From: JAFKFH01 sp017307375 | Lineage (GTDB): Bacteria; Pseudomonadota; Alphaproteobacteria; Ferrovibrionales; Ferrovibrionaceae | DNA length: 64,000 bases | NCBI GenBank assembly: GCA_965229335.1 | Contig: OZ245874.1 | Coordinates: forward strand, 1,054,001-1,118,000 | Direction of reading: 5' to 3' | Part shown: positions 41,626 to 50,143 of the stretch, one piece after another | Layout of the letters: each line of letters begins with the position of its first letter | Numbering within the stretch: position 1 is the first letter of the stretch | Notes under the pieces: model-generated | What the model was told of the DNA's origin: nothing | The model's database searches: none | What the model saw: the letters and a program-made list of their open reading frames with translations, nothing else | Translations under genes and position numbers: made by a program

Positions 41626-42555
41626 ATGAAGACGACGCGCAAGGTTCGTGAAATCCTGTCCTGGTACGAGAGCGACAACCCCGGCACCAAGGCCAATCTT
41701 GCCCGTATGCTGATGGCCGGCCGGCTGGGCGGCACCGGCAAGATGGTGATCCTGCCGGTCGACCAGGGTTTCGAGCACGGCCCGGCCCGGTCGTTTGCGC
41801 CGAATCCGGCAGCCTACGACCCGCACTACCATTTCCAGATGGCGATCGATGCGGGGCTGAACGCCTACGCCGCGCCGCTGGGCATGCTGGAAGCCGGGGC
41901 CGACACCTTCGCCGGCCAGGTCCCGCTGATCCTCAAGATGAACTCGTCGAACTCGCTGAGCCGCGAGAAGGCCGCGCCGACCCAGGCTCTGACCGCCTCG
42001 ATCCAGGACGCGCTGCGGCTCGGCTGCTCGGCCGTCGGCTTCACCATCTATCCGGGCTCGGACGCGCAGTTCGACATGATGGAGATGGTCCGCGAGATGA
42101 GCGAGGAGGCCAAGGCCGTCGGCCTCGCCGTCGTGCTGTGGTCCTATCCCCGTGGCGGCGACATTTCCAAGGACGGCGAGACCGCGCTCGACATCGTCTC
42201 CTACGCCGCCCACAAGGCGGCGCTGATGGGCGCGCATATCATCAAGGTCAAGCTGCCGAGCGCGCATATCGAGCAGGCCGAGGCCAAGAAGGTCTACGAG
42301 AAGGAAGGCATCGACGGCTCGACCCAGGCCAAGCGCGTCGAGCATGTGGTGCAGACCCTGTTCAACGGCCGCCGCATCGTCGTCTTCTCGGGCGGCGCCA
42401 CCAAGGGTGAGGATTCGGTCTATGACGACGCCCGCGCGATCCGCGACGGCGGCGGCAACGGCTCGATCATCGGCCGCAATACCTTCCAGCGTAAGCGCGA
42501 GGATGCGCTGGCGATGCTCGACCGCCTGGTCCGCATCTACCAGGGCAAGGAGTAA
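41626..42555 (+). CDS. fbaB: Class I fructose-bisphosphate aldolase, DhnA/FbaB type
   Basis: This 309-residue protein belongs to the archaeal-type class I aldolases, which cleave or form fructose 1,6-bisphosphate through a Lys Schiff base. Family features are ILPVDQGFEHGPARSF near residue 45, SAVGFTIYPGSD, VVLWSYPRGG and the Schiff-base Lys region IIKVKLPSAH near residue 207. The C-terminus VVFSGGATKGED and DGGGNGSIIGRNTFQR forms the phosphate site. ATG 41626 follows GCGGAAGAGAGCG. It is followed by thiE after 5 bases. Confidence 0.92.
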   Translation: MKTTRKVREILSWYESDNPGTKANLARMLMAGRLGGTGKMVILPVDQGFEHGPARSFAPNPAAYDPHYHFQMAIDAGLNAYAAPLGMLEAGADTFAGQVPLILKMNSSNSLSREKAAPTQALTASIQDALRLGCSAVGFTIYPGSDAQFDMMEMVREMSEEAKAVGLAVVLWSYPRGGDISKDGETALDIVSYAAHKAALMGAHIIKVKLPSAHIEQAEAKKVYEKEGIDGSTQAKRVEHVVQTLFNGRRIVVFSGGATKGEDSVYDDARAIRDGGGNGSIIGRNTFQRKREDALAMLDRLVRIYQGKE

Positions 42556-42560
42556 GCGGG

Positions 42561-43229
42561 TTGGCCGGGCAGCCGGAAGCTGACGCCGCCGGCTGCCGGC
42601 TGTATCTGGTCTCGCCGCCGGCCGTCGAGCCCGGCCCCTTCGCCGACCGGCTGAAGCGGGCCCTCGACGGCGGCGACGTCGCCTGTTTCCAGTACTGGGC
42701 GCCCGGCGCGGTGCCCGGCGGCGTGCCCGACGAGCAGCTGGCGCGTGCCGCCGAGATCCTGATGCCGATCGCACAGTCGCGCGACGTCGCCTTCCTGATC
42801 AACGACCGTCCCGCCCTGGCGCGCCGCCTGGGTTGCGACGGGGTGCATCTGACGGCCGACGAACCCGATGTCGCGGCGGTGCGCAAGGTGCTCGGCGACG
42901 ACCTGATCCTCGGCGTTTCCGCCCGCGATTCACGTCACGTCGCGATGGAAGCGGGCGAGCATGGCGCCGACTACGTATCGTTCGGCCCGTTCTTCGCCTC
43001 CGGCACCAAGCCCGGCGTCGAGGCGATCTCGCCCGGGATCGTCCAGTGGTGGTCGGAAATCTTCGAGATCCCGTCGGTCGCCATCGGCGGCCTGACCCCC
43101 GAGAACTGCGCAACCCTGGTCCAGGCCGGCGCCGATTTCATCGCCGCCGTAGGCTCGGTCTGGGATGCCGCCGACCCGGCGGCCGCCGTCGCGGCCTTCA
43201 ACCGGGCCATCGCGGCCGTGCAAGGCTGA
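42561..43229 (+). CDS. thiE: Thiamine-phosphate synthase
   Basis: ThiE joins the thiazole and pyrimidine phosphates to give thiamine phosphate. The 222 residues show a TIM-barrel protein with FLINDRPALARRLGCDGVHLT, LILGVSARDSRHVAMEAGE, GADYVSFGPFFASGTKPG and VAIGGLTPENCATLVQAGAD. It starts at TTG, with GGAG 8-9 bases upstream inside the aldolase stop region, so coupling to fbaB is likely. It is slightly divergent from classical ThiE, as is common in alphaproteobacteria that place it beside class I aldolase. Confidence 0.85.
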   Translation: MAGQPEADAAGCRLYLVSPPAVEPGPFADRLKRALDGGDVACFQYWAPGAVPGGVPDEQLARAAEILMPIAQSRDVAFLINDRPALARRLGCDGVHLTADEPDVAAVRKVLGDDLILGVSARDSRHVAMEAGEHGADYVSFGPFFASGTKPGVEAISPGIVQWWSEIFEIPSVAIGGLTPENCATLVQAGADFIAAVGSVWDAADPAAAVAAFNRAIAAVQG

Positions 43230-43266
43230 TCCTCAATTCCTCCCACGTCCTGAACAGAGATTACGC

Positions 43267-45609
43267 ATGGCCGTCGACAACGCCCGTATTGCCGCCACCA
43301 TCGCCGCCGAAATCGCCGCCCGCCCCGCCCAGGTCGCCGCGGCGGTCGAGTTGCTCGACGGTGGTGCGACGGTGCCGTTCGTCGCCCGCTACCGCAAGGA
43401 AGTGACCGGTGGCCTCGACGATACCCAGCTGCGCACGCTGGAGGAGCGGCTGGCCTATCTGCGCGAGCTCGAGGCACGGCGCGAGACGGTCGTCGGCTCG
43501 ATCCGCGAGCAGGGCAAGCTGACCGACGAGCTCGAGGCCAAGATCGCCGCCGTCACGACCAAGGCCGAGCTGGAAGACATCTACCTGCCGTTCAAGCCCA
43601 AGCGCCGCACCCGCGCCGAGATCGCGCGCGAGAAGGGCCTGGGCCCGCTGGCCGAGGCGATCCTGGCCGACCGCACCGCCCTGCCGGGCGAACTCGCCGC
43701 CGCCTATGTCAACGAGCAGGTGCCCGACGTGAAGGCCGCGCTGGAAGGCGCCCGCGACATCGTGGCGGAAGGCTTGGCCGAGAATGCCGATCTGATCGGC
43801 AAGCTGCGCGGCTACATGAAGGAGAAGGCGACGTTGCGCGCCAAGGTCGTCGAGGGCAAGGCCGAGGAAGGCGCCAAGTTCGCCGATTACTTCGATCATG
43901 CCGAGCCATGGGCCAATACGCCGAGCCACCGCGCGCTCGCCATGCTGCGCGGCCGCAACGAGGGTGTCCTGACCCTCGACCTCGAAATCGATACCGACGA
44001 CCAGTCGCCGATCAAGCCGGTCGAACGCATGGTCGCCAACGCCTACGAGATCGGTTCGGCCGGGCCGGGCGATGCCTGGCTGCTGGAGGCTGCGCGCTGG
44101 ACCTGGCGGGTCAAGCTGTCCTTGCATCTGTCGATCGACCTGATGACCGACCTGCGCGAGCGCGCGGAGGAAGAAGCGATCCAGGTCTTCGCCCGCAACC
44201 TCAAGGACCTGCTGCTCGCCGCCCCGGCCGGCTCGCGCGCCACGATGGGCCTCGATCCGGGCATCCGCACCGGCGTCAAGGTCGCGGTGGTCGACGGCAC
44301 CGGCAAGCTCCTCGACACCTCGACGGTCTATCCGTTCCAGCCGAAGAACGACGTGATGGGCACGATCGCCGAGCTGACGCGGCTGATCCAGAAGCACAAT
44401 GTCGAGCTGGTCGCGATCGGCAACGGCACCGGCAGCCGCGAGACCGACCGCCTGGTCGCCGAACTGATCGCTCCCTTGCCCGCGCCCAAGCCGATCAAGG
44501 TGGTGGTGTCGGAAGCCGGCGCCTCGGTCTATTCCGCTTCGGCGGCGGCCGCCGCCGAGATGCCCGATCTCGACGTCTCGCTGCGCGGTGCCGTCTCGAT
44601 CGCCCGCCGGCTGCAGGATCCGCTGGCCGAACTGGTCAAGATCGAGCCGAAGGCGATCGGCGTCGGCCAGTACCAGCACGACGTCGACCAGCACCGCCTG
44701 GCCCGCGCGCTCGATGCCGTGGTCGAGGATGCGGTGAACGCGGTCGGCGTCGACCTCAACACCGCCTCGGCGTCGCTGCTTGCCCGGGTCTCGGGCCTGG
44801 GCGCGTCGCTCGCCGAGGCGATCATCGCCCACCGCAACCAGACCGGCCCGTTCAAGACCCGGCGCGATCTCCTGAACGTCGCGCGGCTGGGGCCGAAGAC
44901 CTTCGAGCAATGCGCGGGCTTCCTGCGCATCCCGAACGGCGACGAGCCGCTCGACGCTTCGTCGGTGCATCCGGAGGCCTACGATCTGGCCCAGCGCATC
45001 ATCGCCTCCTGCGGCCGCGACGCGCGCACGCTGATGGGCGACGTCAAGACGCTGAAGGCGCTGGACCCCGAGGATTTCGTCGACGAGCGTTTCGGCCTGC
45101 CGACCGTCAAGGACATCCTGGCCGAATTCGAGAAGCCCGGCCGCGATCCGCGCCCGGAATTCAAGACTGCGTCGTTCGCCGACGGTGTCGACGACATCAA
45201 GGACCTGAAGCCCGGCATGCGGCTGGAAGGGACGGTGACCAACGTCGCCAATTTCGGCGCCTTCGTCGATATCGGTGTCCACCAGGACGGGCTTGTCCAT
45301 GTCTCGCAGCTGGCCGACCGCTTCGTCAAGGACCCGCGCGAGGTGGTCAAGGCCGGCGACGTCGTCTCGGTCCGGGTGGTCGAGGTCGACGTCAAGCGCA
45401 AGCGCATCGCCCTGACCATGCGCCGCGACGCCGAAGCGGCCGCGCCGGCCCGCCGTCCGCCCGAAGACAGCCGTCCGGCGAAGAACAACCGTGCGCAGGG
45501 GCCGCGGCCCGAAGGCCGCCGCGGCCCGCCGCCGCCCCGCAAGGAACAGCAGCCCGCCGGCCCCGGCTCGTTCGGTGCCGTGCTGCTCGAGGCGATGAAG
45601 CGCAAATGA
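43267..45609 (+). CDS. tex: Tex-family S1 RNA-binding transcription accessory protein
   Basis: Tex is a cytoplasmic nucleic-acid-binding protein related to eukaryotic Spt6. The 780 residues show the N-terminal helical region (ELLDGGATVPFVARYRKEVTGGLDD), a YqgF/RNase-H-like domain (MGLDPGIRTGVKVAVVDGTG near 330), a helix-hairpin-helix region (LNTASASLLARVSGLG near 500), and a C-terminal S1 domain (LEGTVTNVANFGAFVDIGVHQDGLVH near 660-725). A basic Pro-rich tail of about 60 residues follows. The stop overlaps the next gene's start. Confidence 0.96.
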   Translation: MAVDNARIAATIAAEIAARPAQVAAAVELLDGGATVPFVARYRKEVTGGLDDTQLRTLEERLAYLRELEARRETVVGSIREQGKLTDELEAKIAAVTTKAELEDIYLPFKPKRRTRAEIAREKGLGPLAEAILADRTALPGELAAAYVNEQVPDVKAALEGARDIVAEGLAENADLIGKLRGYMKEKATLRAKVVEGKAEEGAKFADYFDHAEPWANTPSHRALAMLRGRNEGVLTLDLEIDTDDQSPIKPVERMVANAYEIGSAGPGDAWLLEAARWTWRVKLSLHLSIDLMTDLRERAEEEAIQVFARNLKDLLLAAPAGSRATMGLDPGIRTGVKVAVVDGTGKLLDTSTVYPFQPKNDVMGTIAELTRLIQKHNVELVAIGNGTGSRETDRLVAELIAPLPAPKPIKVVVSEAGASVYSASAAAAAEMPDLDVSLRGAVSIARRLQDPLAELVKIEPKAIGVGQYQHDVDQHRLARALDAVVEDAVNAVGVDLNTASASLLARVSGLGASLAEAIIAHRNQTGPFKTRRDLLNVARLGPKTFEQCAGFLRIPNGDEPLDASSVHPEAYDLAQRIIASCGRDARTLMGDVKTLKALDPEDFVDERFGLPTVKDILAEFEKPGRDPRPEFKTASFADGVDDIKDLKPGMRLEGTVTNVANFGAFVDIGVHQDGLVHVSQLADRFVKDPREVVKAGDVVSVRVVEVDVKRKRIALTMRRDAEAAAPARRPPEDSRPAKNNRAQGPRPEGRRGPPPPRKEQQPAGPGSFGAVLLEAMKRK

Positions 45610-46166
45610 CCACCGCCGTCGTCCTGATCGATCTGCAGCAGGCGATCTTTCGCGGTCGCGGCGGTGGGCGTCAGGCCGAGGCGGATGCCGCGCTCGAAGC
45701 GGCCGGGGCCAGGGCGGCCGAGGTGCTGGCCGCGGCGCGGCGGGCCGGGCTGCCGGTGATCCATGTCCAGCATGACGGCCCCGCCGGCCACCGGCTGGCC
45801 AAGGGGTCGCCCGGCTGGGCGTTGCGCAACCAGACCGCGCCGGCCGGCGACGAAGTGGTGATCCACAAGACCGCCTCCGACTCCTTCCTCGGCACGGCGC
45901 TCGAGGCGACGCTGCGCCGGGTCGGTGCCGGACGGATCGTGATCGCCGGCTGCATGTCGGATTTCTGCATCGACACCACCTGCCGCAGTGCGGTCGCCCA
46001 TGGCTTCGACGTCGTGCTGGTCGCCGACGGCCATGCGACCGTCGACAACGGCGTGCTGCGGCTCGACCAGATCATCGCCCACCACAACGCCACGCTCGAC
46101 GGCTTCGACGCCGGCAACCATGCCGTAAGCGTGCGGCCGGCGGCCGCGGTGATCGCCGGCTTCTAG
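45606..46166 (+). CDS. Isochorismatase-family cysteine hydrolase
   Basis: This 186-residue protein has the isochorismatase-like fold with catalytic Asp9 in VVLIDLQ, a Lys in the HKTASDSFLGT region and the nucleophile Cys in GCMSDFCIDTTCR. Family members hydrolyse amides such as nicotinamide, N-carbamoyl compounds or ureas; the substrate is not predictable here. The start overlaps the tex stop by 4 bases, and its stop lies one base from a convergent gene. Confidence 0.88.
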   Translation: MTTAVVLIDLQQAIFRGRGGGRQAEADAALEAAGARAAEVLAAARRAGLPVIHVQHDGPAGHRLAKGSPGWALRNQTAPAGDEVVIHKTASDSFLGTALEATLRRVGAGRIVIAGCMSDFCIDTTCRSAVAHGFDVVLVADGHATVDNGVLRLDQIIAHHNATLDGFDAGNHAVSVRPAAAVIAGF

Positions 46167-46167
46167 G

Positions 46168-46419
46168 TCAGGCGACCGCGGTTTCCCCACATTTTGCGGC
46201 GATTCGCCGTTCGGTCGTCGCCGGATACTTGGCCAGGAATTTCGGATCGCGCCGGGGGCGGGCGACGAGGTCGCCGCCGCAATTGGGGCAGCGCCCGCCC
46301 AGCCGCGTTTCGGCGCAGCCGACGCAGAACGTGCACTCGAACGAGCAGATCATCGCATCCTCGGCCTGCTGGCCGAGGTCCTTGTCGCAGCATTCGCAGT
46401 TCGGGCGCATCAGCAGCAT
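46168..46419 (-). CDS. DUF1272 zinc-ribbon-like protein
   Basis: This 83-residue protein is Cys-rich: NCECCDKDL, CSFECTFCVGCAE and RCPNCGGDL. The pattern matches DUF1272, a small family of likely zinc-binding proteins that resemble an ArsR-linked or RING-like knuckle; the function is unknown. A basic C-terminal tail (LVARPRRDPKFLAKYPATTE) follows. GAAGAGGAG lies just upstream of ATG 46419. It is 13 bases downstream of the GlxA-type regulator gene. Confidence 0.87.
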   Translation of the reverse strand: MLLMRPNCECCDKDLGQQAEDAMICSFECTFCVGCAETRLGGRCPNCGGDLVARPRRDPKFLAKYPATTERRIAAKCGETAVA

Positions 46420-46432
46420 GTCGTTCTCCTCT

Positions 46433-47407
46433 TCAAGGGGTGGCCGTCGACCGGAAGCGGTCGCGGTAGTCGCCGGGGCTGATCCCGGTGCGGCGCTGAA
46501 AGGCGCGCCGCAGCACGTCGGCATGGCTGAAGCCGCAGGTGGCCGCGATGGCCTCGATGCTGCGCCCGGGTTCATCTTCGAGAAGGCGGCGGGCCGCGTC
46601 GATCCGCGCCAGTTCGACGAACTCGGCCGGCGTGCTCCCGGTATCGCGCAGGAAGGCGCGGGCGAAGTTGCGCGGGCTCATCCCGGCGCGGCGGCTGAGG
46701 GCTGCGACCGACAGGTCGGCCGTCAGATGGCCCAGGATGAAGCCTTGGACCCCGCCGATGCGGCCCGGTCCGGTCGCCTGGGCGGCGAGCGTCGCGCTGA
46801 ACTGCGCCTGTCCGCCGGGCCGCTTCATGTACATGACGAAGTCGCGGGCGATGGCCAGTGCCGTATCGCGCCCGCAATCGGCCTCGACCATGGCAAGCGA
46901 CAGGTCCATGCCGGCGGTGACGCCGGCCGAGGTCCAGACCGGGCCGTCCTGCACGAAGATCGGATCGGCCTCGACGGCGACATCGGGATGGCGGGCCGCC
47001 AGCGCGCCGCACCAGTTCCAGTGCGTCACCGCCCGCCGGCCGGCCAGCAGGCCGGCGGCGGCCAGCAGCAGCGCGCCGGTACAGACGCTGGCGGTCCGCC
47101 GCGCCCTGGCCGACGTCGCCGCGATCCAGTCGGTGAGGCGGCGGTCGGTGCAGGCGGCTTCGGTGCCCTGGCCGCCGGCCACGATCAGCGTGTCGCAGTC
47201 CGGAACGGCCTGGTCGCAGCCATGCTCGACCAGGACATGCAGGCCCGACGAGGTTGCGACCGGCCCGGCCGTCCCGGCCCACAGCTCGGTCCGGTAGAGC
47301 GCCCGGCCGGCGGGGTCACGCGCGGCGGCGAACACCTCCAGCGGCCCCATCGCGTCCAGGTTCTGGAAGCCGGGAAAGACCAGGATGATGATCCGCCGCG
47401 CCGTCAT
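46433..47407 (-). CDS. GlxA-family AraC-type regulator with DJ-1/PfpI domain
   Basis: This 324-residue protein joins an N-terminal DJ-1/PfpI-like glutamine-amidotransferase fold (IILVFPGFQNLDAMGPLEVF, with SVCTGALLLAAAGLL as the nucleophile-elbow region) to a C-terminal AraC helix-turn-helix (VAALSRRAGMSPRNFARAFL, IEAIAATCGFSHADVLRRAF). GlxA-type regulators sense nitrogen-containing metabolites and usually activate neighbours. A perfect 16-base palindrome lies 57 bases upstream. The neighbours are a cupin and DUF1272 genes on the same strand. Confidence 0.92.
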   Translation of the reverse strand: MTARRIIILVFPGFQNLDAMGPLEVFAAARDPAGRALYRTELWAGTAGPVATSSGLHVLVEHGCDQAVPDCDTLIVAGGQGTEAACTDRRLTDWIAATSARARRTASVCTGALLLAAAGLLAGRRAVTHWNWCGALAARHPDVAVEADPIFVQDGPVWTSAGVTAGMDLSLAMVEADCGRDTALAIARDFVMYMKRPGGQAQFSATLAAQATGPGRIGGVQGFILGHLTADLSVAALSRRAGMSPRNFARAFLRDTGSTPAEFVELARIDAARRLLEDEPGRSIEAIAATCGFSHADVLRRAFQRRTGISPGDYRDRFRSTATP

Positions 47408-47463
47408 GGGCGGCAGTGTCGTCCAGGCGCGTCCCCGTCCGCAATGCCAACCGCCAGACGATT

Positions 47464-47479
47464 CCTGCCAAATGGCAGG
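47464..47479. promoter_or_regulatory. Palindrome CCTGCCA-AA-TGGCAGG before the GlxA-type gene
   Basis: Perfect 7-base arms with a 2-base centre lie 57 bases upstream of the regulator start and 2 bases after the cupin stop. The position suits an autoregulatory or class II activator site. It could also fold as a small hairpin ending the cupin transcript, but no T-tract follows. Confidence 0.45.
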
Positions 47480-47481
47480 GG

Positions 47482-47811
47482 TCAGTCGACGATGAACAGC
47501 GTCGCCCCCTCGTCGGTCGACGAGCGGTGCGGCTCGGCCCCGTCCGCGACCTGATAGCTGATGCCGGGGGTGAGGGTATAGCGCCGGCCATCGGCCAGTT
47601 CGGTGTCCAGCCGGCCGGCGAGGCAGAGCAGGATGTGGCCTTTCTCGCACCAGTGGTCCGCCAGGTAACCCGGTGTGTATTCGACCATCCGCACCCGGAT
47701 CGGCCCGAACTGGCGCGTGCGCCAGAACGCCTTGCCGGTGATGCCGGGATGCTCGGTCGGTTCGACCGTCGACCAGTCGGTCAGGCCGAAGGGGATGTCG
47801 GTGATCTGCAT
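47482..47811 (-). CDS. DHCW-motif cupin-fold protein
   Basis: This 109-residue single-domain cupin has the metal-site stretch GYLADHWCEKGHILLCLAG and a second cupin motif, LTPGISYQVADGAEPHRS. It matches the small family annotated as DHCW-motif cupins, whose function is unknown. The His and Cys residues could bind a metal. It lies upstream of the GlxA-type regulator on the same strand and is divergent from suhB. Confidence 0.84.
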   Translation of the reverse strand: MQITDIPFGLTDWSTVEPTEHPGITGKAFWRTRQFGPIRVRMVEYTPGYLADHWCEKGHILLCLAGRLDTELADGRRYTLTPGISYQVADGAEPHRSSTDEGATLFIVD

Positions 47812-47909
47812 GGCTTTATTGTGCGTGCCGATAACCCGATGGACAAGGGCCGGCCGGGCTGATAGCGTCCGCGCCCTTCCGTTCTTAGACATGGTGGCAA
47901 GAGGCGGCG

Positions 47910-48722
47910 ATGGCTGTGCGTTCGGCCTTGATGAATGTTATGCAGGGCGCGGCCCGCAAGGCGGCGCGGGGCCTGATCCGCGATTTCGGCGAGGTCGAGA
48001 ACCTCCAGGTGTCGCGCAAGGGGCCCGCCGATTTTGTCTCCGCCGCCGACCTGCGTGCCGAGAAGATCCTGCGCGAGGAATTGACGCGGGTGCGCCCGAA
48101 GTTCGGCTTCGAGCTGGAAGAGGGCGGCCGGGTCGAGGCACCGGACGGCGAGCACTACTGGCTGGTCGATCCGCTGGACGGCACCACCAACTTCCTGCAC
48201 GGCCTGCCGCATTTCGCCATCTCGATCGGGCTGAAGAAGGGTGACGAGCTGATCGCGGCCGTCGTCCACGATCCGATCAAGGACGAGATGTTCTGGGCCG
48301 AGAAGGGCGCCGGCGCCTGGCTGAACGAGCGTCGCCTGCGCGTGTCGGCCCGCACCAAGCTGCCGGACGCGTTGTTTGCCACGGGGATCCCGTTTCACGG
48401 CGTCGGCAACCATGACCGCGTCGCCGTCGAGATCCGCCAGGTGATGGATCAGGTCTCCGGCATCCGCCGCTTCGGCGCCGCCGCCCTCGACCTCGCCTAT
48501 GTTGCCGCCGGTCGGTTCGAAGGTTTCTGGGAACACGGGCTGAAGCCGTGGGATCTCGCCGCCGGGATCCTGCTGGTCCGCGAGGCGGGCGGCAAGGTGA
48601 CCGATTTCGCGGGGACCGAGAACATGCTGGGCACCGGCGACGTCATCGCCACCAACGGCGTTCTCCACGACGACTTGAAGGCTTTGCTCGACAAGGCACA
48701 AAATAGGGTAGCGCGCGGTTGA
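47910..48722 (+). CDS. suhB: Inositol-1-monophosphatase family protein (SuhB)
   Basis: This 270-residue phosphatase removes phosphate from inositol monophosphate and, as SuhB, takes part in rRNA antitermination in some bacteria. Metal sites are ELEEGG (Glu in motif 1), LVDPLDGTTNFLHG and the late HGLKPWDLAAGILLVREAGG. The N-terminus (LMNVMQGAARKAARGLIRDF) fits the family. An OmpA-type gene starts at or just after its stop codon. Confidence 0.93.
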   Translation: MAVRSALMNVMQGAARKAARGLIRDFGEVENLQVSRKGPADFVSAADLRAEKILREELTRVRPKFGFELEEGGRVEAPDGEHYWLVDPLDGTTNFLHGLPHFAISIGLKKGDELIAAVVHDPIKDEMFWAEKGAGAWLNERRLRVSARTKLPDALFATGIPFHGVGNHDRVAVEIRQVMDQVSGIRRFGAAALDLAYVAAGRFEGFWEHGLKPWDLAAGILLVREAGGKVTDFAGTENMLGTGDVIATNGVLHDDLKALLDKAQNRVARG

Positions 48723-48742
48723 GCCACCGTCGCGGCTGGGCT

Positions 48743-50035
48743 ATGGTTTCCGGCGATTTCACGTCAGGGGACAACAGCTTGCGGCGGCGACGGACCTTGC
48801 GCTCATGCCGGATCGCCGGCCTCGTTTGTGTCGGACTGGCCCTGGCGGCCGCCGGCACGGTGCCGGCTGTGGCCCAGGTCGTCATCGGGGGGACCGGGGT
48901 TTCCGGCCCCGAGGTCGAGGTCAATCTCGATGCGCTGAACCAGCTTGGCGGTACCCCTGCCGGCCAGGGACCGATCCGCCTGACCCCGCCGGGGGGCGTC
49001 AAGGCTTCCCCGCCCCCGGCCGATGGCACCATCCGCCTGATCCCGCCCGGTACGAAGAAGAAGGCCGAAGCCAAGCCGGCTGCGCCGAAGTCCACGGCCA
49101 AGAAGCCGCAGAAATCTGCGGCCGCCAAGCCCAAGACCCCGCCGGCCAAGGCAGTCGCCGCCGCCCCGGCCAAGCCTGCGGCACCGGCCAAGCCTGCTGC
49201 CCCTGTCCAGGCCGCACCCGTCCAGGCTGCGCCCAAACCGCCCGAGGCGAAGCCCGCGGCCCCGGCCGTTGCCGAGGTCAAGCCCCCGGTCGTGGCTTCG
49301 GTGCCGGCCCCGGCGCCCATGCCTGCGCCGCCCCCGCCGCCGGTCGACGCAGCCAAGGCCGAGCCGCCGAAGGCGGAAGCGCCTAAGCCCGAGCCGCCTA
49401 AGCCCGTCGACCCGCCGAAACCGGCTGTGCAACCTGCCGCGCCGCCCGCTGCTCCGACGGCCGCCCCGGCCGCGGTTGCCGTGGCGCCTGCGGCCGTTCC
49501 GGCCCCCGCAGCGCCGGCTTCGCCGCCACCGCCGGCAGCATCCCCCGTGCCACCGGCACCGCCCGCGGCCGCCCCCGCAGTGGCTGCTCCGCCGGTCGTC
49601 CCGGCGCCCGTGCCGCCGCCGCCGGCCCCGGTCGCAGCCCCGCCTCCCGCTGCCAAGCCGGCGCCTGCGCCGTCGCGGACTGCGGCGGCGACCCCGGCAC
49701 CCGCCGCCAGCCCCGCCCTGGGCGGGTCGGGCGTGACGTTGATGATGAGCGGGGTGGATACGACGCTGACCGCCGACCAGACCCGCCGGTTAGGCGAACT
49801 GGCCCGCCAGGTCGCCGACAAGGAAAGCCGGCTGCAGATCCGCGGCTATGCCTCGCCCAACGGGCCGGATGCCCGTTCCGGTGCCCGGCGGCTTGCGCTC
49901 AACCGCGCGCTGGCGGTACGCAGCGTTCTGATCGACAACGGCATCCGCACCACGCGGATGGACGTGCAGGCCCTGATCGAGGATGAGAAGGGCGGACCGC
50001 TCGACCGCGTCGATGTCGTGCTGGTCGGCCGCTGA
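48743..50035 (+). CDS. OmpA-family protein with long Pro/Ala-rich linker
   Basis: The product is exported: the hydrophobic core AGLVCVGLALAAAGTVPAVAQ forms a signal peptide. A short domain with two related strands (PIRLTPPGGV, TIRLIPPGT) leads into a Lys/Ala/Pro-rich stretch of about 220 residues that could span the periplasm. The C-terminal 100 residues resemble an OmpA peptidoglycan-binding domain (LQIRGYASPNG, RRLALNRALAVRSVLIDNGI). The start is unsure: a TTG at 48719 overlaps the suhB stop, ATG 48743 is listed, and TTG 48779 has AGGGGA about 8 bases upstream and gives the most normal signal peptide. Confidence 0.78.
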   Translation: MVSGDFTSGDNSLRRRRTLRSCRIAGLVCVGLALAAAGTVPAVAQVVIGGTGVSGPEVEVNLDALNQLGGTPAGQGPIRLTPPGGVKASPPPADGTIRLIPPGTKKKAEAKPAAPKSTAKKPQKSAAAKPKTPPAKAVAAAPAKPAAPAKPAAPVQAAPVQAAPKPPEAKPAAPAVAEVKPPVVASVPAPAPMPAPPPPPVDAAKAEPPKAEAPKPEPPKPVDPPKPAVQPAAPPAAPTAAPAAVAVAPAAVPAPAAPASPPPPAASPVPPAPPAAAPAVAAPPVVPAPVPPPPAPVAAPPPAAKPAPAPSRTAAATPAPAASPALGGSGVTLMMSGVDTTLTADQTRRLGELARQVADKESRLQIRGYASPNGPDARSGARRLALNRALAVRSVLIDNGIRTTRMDVQALIEDEKGGPLDRVDVVLVGR

Positions 50036-50055
50036 ACCGTCCAATTCCGCCTTGA

Positions 50056-50075
50056 GGCGGCCACAATCGGCCGCC
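50056..50075. repeat. Hairpin and direct repeats between the OmpA and channel genes
   Basis: GGCGGCC (50056-50062) and GGCCGCC (50069-50075) form a perfect 7-bp stem with a 6-base loop, flanked by outer arms ACCGT and ACGGT. A 10-base direct repeat CGCGTCCGGC follows at 50081 and 50101. It could reduce transcription into the channel gene or mark mRNA processing; no T-tract is present. Confidence 0.5.
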
Positions 50076-50143
50076 ACGGTCGCGTCCGGCTTGTTTCAGC
50101 CGCGTCCGGCCGGCTGCCTTGCCAGACCATCAGAGGGGTGTCG

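Noticed and set aside
50081..50110. Direct repeat CGCGTCCGGC as an attachment or phase-variation site
   Set aside because: Only two copies 20 bases apart in GC-rich DNA; no integrase or mobile gene nearby.
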